The notes beneath the pieces were generated by a model, which was given only the letters and a program-made list of their open reading frames with translations, ran no database searches and was not told where the DNA came from. Both the position numbers and the translations under genes were made by a program. Of a stretch of 64,000 bases of DNA, positions 58,908-64,000 are shown piece after piece (the first letter of the stretch is position 1; every line of letters begins with the position of its first letter). Location: NCBI GenBank assembly GCA_019218375.1, contig JAHUUK010000004.1, forward strand, positions 1 through 64,000, in the 5' to 3' direction. This DNA is from Dermabacteraceae bacterium TAE3-ERU5. Its GTDB lineage: Bacteria; Actinomycetota; Actinomycetes; Actinomycetales; Dermabacteraceae.

Positions 58908-59719
58908 GCGCGGGGCTCCTCGTTTTCGTTGGCGTTCAGATCGGTTTCCGTGATGTCGCTTTCCGCTAACGCGGGGATTTCTCCGGTTTCTGCACCGTCT
59001 GCTTCTGCGTCGTCTTCTGCGATTGCAACCGCTACCGCTCCTGCGGAAGCGGCCTGCTCGCTATGTTCGCTCGCTTCTTCCTCGCGCGCATCTTCCTGGT
59101 GCGAATTCTTCTGCATGCCGATAAGCAGCATTACCGCACCGATCAGCGCTGCTGCGGCACCCGCGCCATAGGCCCAGGGAACCCAGGGGTTGCTGGCTTC
59201 GTGCGGCCAGGTGATCTGGATGCTTTCGGGTGCGGCGCTCTTGCCGTCGCCCATCAGCAGAATCTCGCGGCGCATCTGGCCGCTTTCGTCTGCCGCGAAT
59301 CCTTCTACCGTGAAGTTGAGCGGCGAATCAGCGGTGTTTTCCGTGCGCCAAAGATCGCTTCCCTTGGGGCTGGGCAGTTCCTTGCCGCCCTCCGGGTTGA
59401 TCACCTTGGTGGTGAAGGTGTGCCAGTCTTTCAGGCCCGTTACGCGTACGTAACGCTCCTTGCCCAGCCAGCCGTCAATGTCAGAGTTCGCTGCGGTAAT
59501 CATCGTGATTTTGCCGCTCTTCGAACTGATCTTGACCTTGCCGGAGGTGCCACCGACGTAGAGCACGCCAGGGTTAATCACCACGGCAGCTCCCGGGTCG
59601 GGGATCGTGATACTCGCGGTACGCGAGGTCGGGGGCGCCCAGGTGGTCTCTCCCATTCGGGCTACGCCCAGGCCAACCAGGCCCAGAATCAGCAAAAATA
59701 CCGCTATCAGCTTGCGCAC
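58904..59719 (-). CDS. Bitopic membrane protein of unknown function
   Basis: 271 aa. GTG start after AAGGAG. Helix or signal at 1-20 (MRKLIAVFLLILGLVGLGVA), a beta-rich outside domain up to about 180, a membrane helix at about 180-200 (ending in VMLLIGMQ), then an acidic Glu/Ala-rich cytoplasmic tail. It lacks known motifs. First gene of the run with the Tat lipoprotein and the CnoX-like protein, divergent from nucS. Confidence 0.8.
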   Translation of the reverse strand: MRKLIAVFLLILGLVGLGVARMGETTWAPPTSRTASITIPDPGAAVVINPGVLYVGGTSGKVKISSKSGKITMITAANSDIDGWLGKERYVRVTGLKDWHTFTTKVINPEGGKELPSPKGSDLWRTENTADSPLNFTVEGFAADESGQMRREILLMGDGKSAAPESIQITWPHEASNPWVPWAYGAGAAAALIGAVMLLIGMQKNSHQEDAREEEASEHSEQAASAGAVAVAIAEDDAEADGAETGEIPALAESDITETDLNANENEEPRA

Positions 59720-59822
59720 TAAAGTCTCCTTAGCTAGTGCCCAATCGGCACCACAGCATAGTCTCTACCAGACTACGCGCCGAGATCCCGCTATTGCAGG
59801 CCGTTGCGTCACTTCTCACCGT

Positions 59823-59828
59823 TAGGAT
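59823..59828 (+). promoter_or_regulatory. -10 element for leaderless nucS-nagA
   Basis: TAGGAT ends six bases before GTG 59835, where transcription would begin. The GGAGGG in between is too close to the GTG to be a normal Shine-Dalgarno. Confidence 0.5.
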
Positions 59829-59834
59829 GGAGGG

Positions 59835-60524
59835 GTGCGATTAGTTGTAGCCCAGTGCGCCGTTGATTATTCCGGCCGCCTCACGGCCCACCTTCCCAGT
59901 GCCCGCCGCCTACTCATGATTAAGGCCGACGGGAGCGTGCTCGTACATTCGGACGGGGGCAGTTACAAGCCCCTGAACTGGATGAGCCCTCCCTGTTCCG
60001 TAACGGTGGAGCAGCCGGGGGAAGAAGAGTGCGAATACGTTGAACAGTGGCAGGTGAAGCACGCCAAGACCGGGGATACCCTGCGCGTCACCCTGTTCGA
60101 GATCCTTTCCGATCAGTCGATCGATATGGGGATAGATCCGGGCCTGATTAAGGACGGCGTGGAGGCACACCTGCAGGAACTGCTCGCCGACAACATAACC
60201 ACCCTGGGCGAGGGGTGGACGCTGATCCGCCGCGAATACGCGACCGCCATCGGGCCGGTAGACATCCTGGCGCGTGATGCGGACGGCGCTACCGTGGCTA
60301 TTGAGATTAAACGCCGGGGTGAGATCGACGGCGTGGAGCAGCTCACCCGCTACCTGGAACTGCTTAACCGGGACCCGCAGCTGGCCCCGGTGAAGGGTGT
60401 TTTCGCCGCCCAGCTAATTAAGCCACAGGCCAAAGTTTTGGCGAATGATCGCGGCATAGACTGCGTAACACTGGATTACGATGCCCTGCGCGGCATCGAC
60501 GACATCGAATCGAGGCTGTTCTAA
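59835..60524 (+). CDS. nucS: Mismatch-specific endonuclease NucS (EndoMS)
   Basis: 229 aa, full length. It is the non-canonical mismatch-repair nuclease of archaea and actinobacteria. N-terminal dimerisation domain (1-115), then a RecB-like nuclease with catalytic Asp143, Glu157 and Lys159 in PVDILARD...AIEIKRRG. The protein ends in ESRLF, which fits the C-terminal sliding-clamp-binding motif described for actinobacterial NucS. GTG start, probably leaderless. The stop overlaps the nagA ATG by one base. Confidence 0.95.
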   Translation: MRLVVAQCAVDYSGRLTAHLPSARRLLMIKADGSVLVHSDGGSYKPLNWMSPPCSVTVEQPGEEECEYVEQWQVKHAKTGDTLRVTLFEILSDQSIDMGIDPGLIKDGVEAHLQELLADNITTLGEGWTLIRREYATAIGPVDILARDADGATVAIEIKRRGEIDGVEQLTRYLELLNRDPQLAPVKGVFAAQLIKPQAKVLANDRGIDCVTLDYDALRGIDDIESRLF

Positions 60525-61711
60525 TGTCTGTCACTATCCACCTGGGCACCGCCGTACTGCCCGACCGAGTACTACCCGCAGCCGCTATCGCGGTGCGTGA
60601 CGGTAGCATCATCTACGCTGGCCCGGCTTCTGCGCTGCCCGTTTACGAGGATGCGCGGGAAGTGGCGCACGAGGGCCTCATCCTGCCCGGCCTGGTAGAT
60701 ATTCACTGCCACGGTGGCGGCGGGGTATCTTTCCCCGACAGCACCGACGGCGATGACGCCCTGGTGGCCGTGAAAGAGCACCTGCGTTACGGCACCACCT
60801 CTCTAGTAGCCTCTCTAGTCACGGCCTCCCCCGAAACCCTGCGCGAACGCATCGCCATGCTGGCACCGCTGGTGGCCGATGAAACACTGGCGGGCGTGCA
60901 CATGGAGGGCCCCTACATTTCCCCGCATCGCTGCGGGGCACAGAACCCGGCCCACGTGCAGCTTCCCGACGCCGATTTCGTGGATGCCCTCTGCACCGAG
61001 TTCCCCGGCGTGGTTAAGACCATGACTATCGCCCCGGAACTGCCCGGCGCGAATGAAACCATCACCGCGCTCGCCAAGCACGGCGCGATTGCCTCGCTCG
61101 GCCACACCGATTCTGCGGCGGCCGAAATGGAGGCCGGTATCGCCCACACCTGCCAGGCGCTGCAAGGCTCCCCCGCGGGCGTGCAGGTGCCCACGGCGAC
61201 GCACCTGTTCAACGGTATGCGGCCCATTCACCATCGCAACGCCGGGCCGGCTTTCGCCTGCCTCGACGCCGCCGCCCAGGGACGCATGATCGTAGAGCTG
61301 GTAGGCGATGGCGTACACACCAGCCCCGACACGATCCGCTACGTCTTCTCCGTGGCACGCCCCGGTCACGTCATGCTGATTACCGACGCCATGGCTGCCG
61401 CAGGCATGCCCGACGGCGCGTACACGCTCGGCTCGCTCGATGTCGAGGTGAAAGATGGTGTGGCTACCCTGGCGGGCGGTGACGCTATCGCCGGTGGCAC
61501 CGCGCACCTGCTCGATGTTGTGCGCTGCGCCGTGAACGTGGCGGGCGTGGAGCTTGCGAGCGCCGTGCGCGCCGCCAGCGAAACCCCGGCGCGTGTTCTC
61601 GGGCTTGCCAATCGCGTCGGCTCCCTACGTGCCGGGCTGCGGGCTGACCTGGTGTTTACCGACGATTCCCTGCACGTTAAAGAGGTACTGCGCGCGGGAG
61701 AACCCGTCTAA
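60524..61711 (+). CDS. nagA: N-acetylglucosamine-6-phosphate deacetylase
   Basis: 395 aa amidohydrolase. It removes acetyl from GlcNAc-6-P in amino-sugar recycling. Metal and active-site motifs: GLVDIHCHGGGG, HMEGPYISP with metal-ligand Glu, ASLGHTDS and catalytic Asp in LITDAMAAAGMPDG. Starts inside the nucS stop (TAATG), so the mismatch nuclease and this enzyme are translated as a unit; nagB is not adjacent. A long terminator follows. Confidence 0.94.
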   Translation: MSVTIHLGTAVLPDRVLPAAAIAVRDGSIIYAGPASALPVYEDAREVAHEGLILPGLVDIHCHGGGGVSFPDSTDGDDALVAVKEHLRYGTTSLVASLVTASPETLRERIAMLAPLVADETLAGVHMEGPYISPHRCGAQNPAHVQLPDADFVDALCTEFPGVVKTMTIAPELPGANETITALAKHGAIASLGHTDSAAAEMEAGIAHTCQALQGSPAGVQVPTATHLFNGMRPIHHRNAGPAFACLDAAAQGRMIVELVGDGVHTSPDTIRYVFSVARPGHVMLITDAMAAAGMPDGAYTLGSLDVEVKDGVATLAGGDAIAGGTAHLLDVVRCAVNVAGVELASAVRAASETPARVLGLANRVGSLRAGLRADLVFTDDSLHVKEVLRAGEPV

Positions 61712-61743
61712 ACGGTATCGCTTAGCCCGGAAACTATCCGGCA

Positions 61744-61792
61744 AAAAGCGGGGGCTGCGGCAACAGTAAAAGTTGCCGCAGCCCCCGCTTTT
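61744..61792. terminator. Strong bidirectional terminator after nagA
   Basis: A perfect 21-bp stem (AAAAGCGGGGGCTGCGGCAAC and complement) with a 7-base loop lies between convergent nagA and the DUF2550 gene. Confidence 0.9.
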
Positions 61793-61827
61793 GTTTTCTG
61801 GTTACAAGCACCCGGAAAGTTTTCGCC

Positions 61828-62280
61828 CTATAGTTCGGAACCTGCCGGGGCTGCCTCCAACCAAGCCGAAAACCCGTGGTAAGCGGCCAGGTCCATCAGC
61901 AGATATTCCGTTTGCTGGCCGCCGTTAGCGGTCTTTACGGTAAGGGTCACCATGCAGTCGAACTCACGCACGGGTTTGATTGCCCCGGTGGCTTTCTGCA
62001 TGACTTCGCGGTTTACCGAAAGGATGTCCCGGCGCGCAAACGTTCTGGCCGACGCGGGCCAGAGCGACATCGCGCGATACCAGCGCAGGCAGGTGCGTTC
62101 GTAGCGCAGCACACCGTAATTCCACTTCTGGTAGCGAAACATGCCCGGCCCCCAATAGGCCGTTTCGATGATGCTACCGAGCCGCGAAATATAGGCCGCC
62201 CTGGCGAGGAACAGCAGACCCAGGCAAACAAAACAGAGCGCCCCGACAAGGGCTATGGTGCTCGTCGAGGCGCTTTGCAT
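61828..62280 (-). CDS. DUF2550 protein
   Basis: 150 aa with an N-terminal membrane helix (about 8-28) and a cytoplasmic domain rich in Trp, Tyr and Arg (GMFRYQKWNYGVLRYERTCLRWYRAMSLWPA, key residues W-N-Y-G-x-x-R-Y). DUF2550 is actinobacterial and always found downstream of atpC (Rv1312 in M. tuberculosis); function is unknown, though a role at the ATP synthase or membrane is suggested by position. 11 bases after atpC. Confidence 0.88.
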   Translation of the reverse strand: MQSASTSTIALVGALCFVCLGLLFLARAAYISRLGSIIETAYWGPGMFRYQKWNYGVLRYERTCLRWYRAMSLWPASARTFARRDILSVNREVMQKATGAIKPVREFDCMVTLTVKTANGGQQTEYLLMDLAAYHGFSAWLEAAPAGSEL

Positions 62281-62291
62281 GGGTGGCTGCC

Positions 62292-64000
<1,709 letters not shown>

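Overview
The window is chromosomal core sequence from a high-GC actinobacterium, most like the Actinomycetales/Actinomycetaceae. This rests on EndoMS/NucS instead of MutSL, the GlgE maltosyltransferase, a PrsW protease, an actinobacterial PIP-synthase-type pgsA beside a HIT protein and thrS, DUF2550 next to atpC, a DUF3516 Ski2-like helicase, frequent GTG/TTG starts and several apparently leaderless genes. There is no sign of phage, plasmid, insertion sequence or CRISPR. The species cannot be named from this sequence alone.

Layout. 0-6.6 kb: the end of an L,D-transpeptidase, aspS, a DEAD-box RNA helicase, and the hisS/thioredoxin/metallo-hydrolase group. 6.7-11.3 kb: a DUF349 protein, a divergent AbiEi-like protein and the stringent-response enzyme Rel. 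11.3-22.7 kb: a long minus-strand run apt-secF-secD-yajC-ruvB-ruvA-ruvC-yebC-prsW-pgsA-HIT-thrS. This matches the order known from Mycobacterium, except that PrsW occupies the place of the patA-pimA-pdxST block. 22.7-26.3 kb: paired DUF202 proteins, three tRNA genes (Glu, Glu, Gln), gltX and an FAH-family enzyme. 26.4-34.6 kb: small unknowns, a DUF3516 helicase, ilvE with a degenerate KARI-like protein upstream, and an AGCS transporter. 34.9-45.1 kb: gatB-gatA-gatC, a DUF808 protein behind a 9-codon ORF, ligA, a lipoprotein, a MetE-like protein, mnmA and a cysteine desulfurase. 45.1-50.4 kb: a MoxR-DUF58-VWA-VWA (Bat-type) operon. 50.5-56.9 kb: glgX-glgE-glgB. 57.0-64.0 kb: a CnoX-like protein with two envelope proteins, nucS-nagA, DUF2550, atpC and the truncated atpD.

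How the genes fit together. The window carries the parts expected for indirect amidation: AspRS with non-discriminating hallmarks, GluRS beside tRNA-Gln and tRNA-Glu, and GatCAB. It also holds tRNA thiolation (MnmA plus desulfurase), Holliday-junction resolution (RuvABC), replication ligation and mismatch control (LigA, NucS), Sec export (SecDF-YajC) and cytoplasmic alpha-glucan metabolism (GlgX/E/B). The most unusual items are the KARI-like protein that has lost catalytic residues next to ilvE, the leaderless mini-ORF overlapping the DUF808 gene, the solitary AbiEi-like gene at a perfect inverted repeat, and the three-gene envelope/CnoX cluster.
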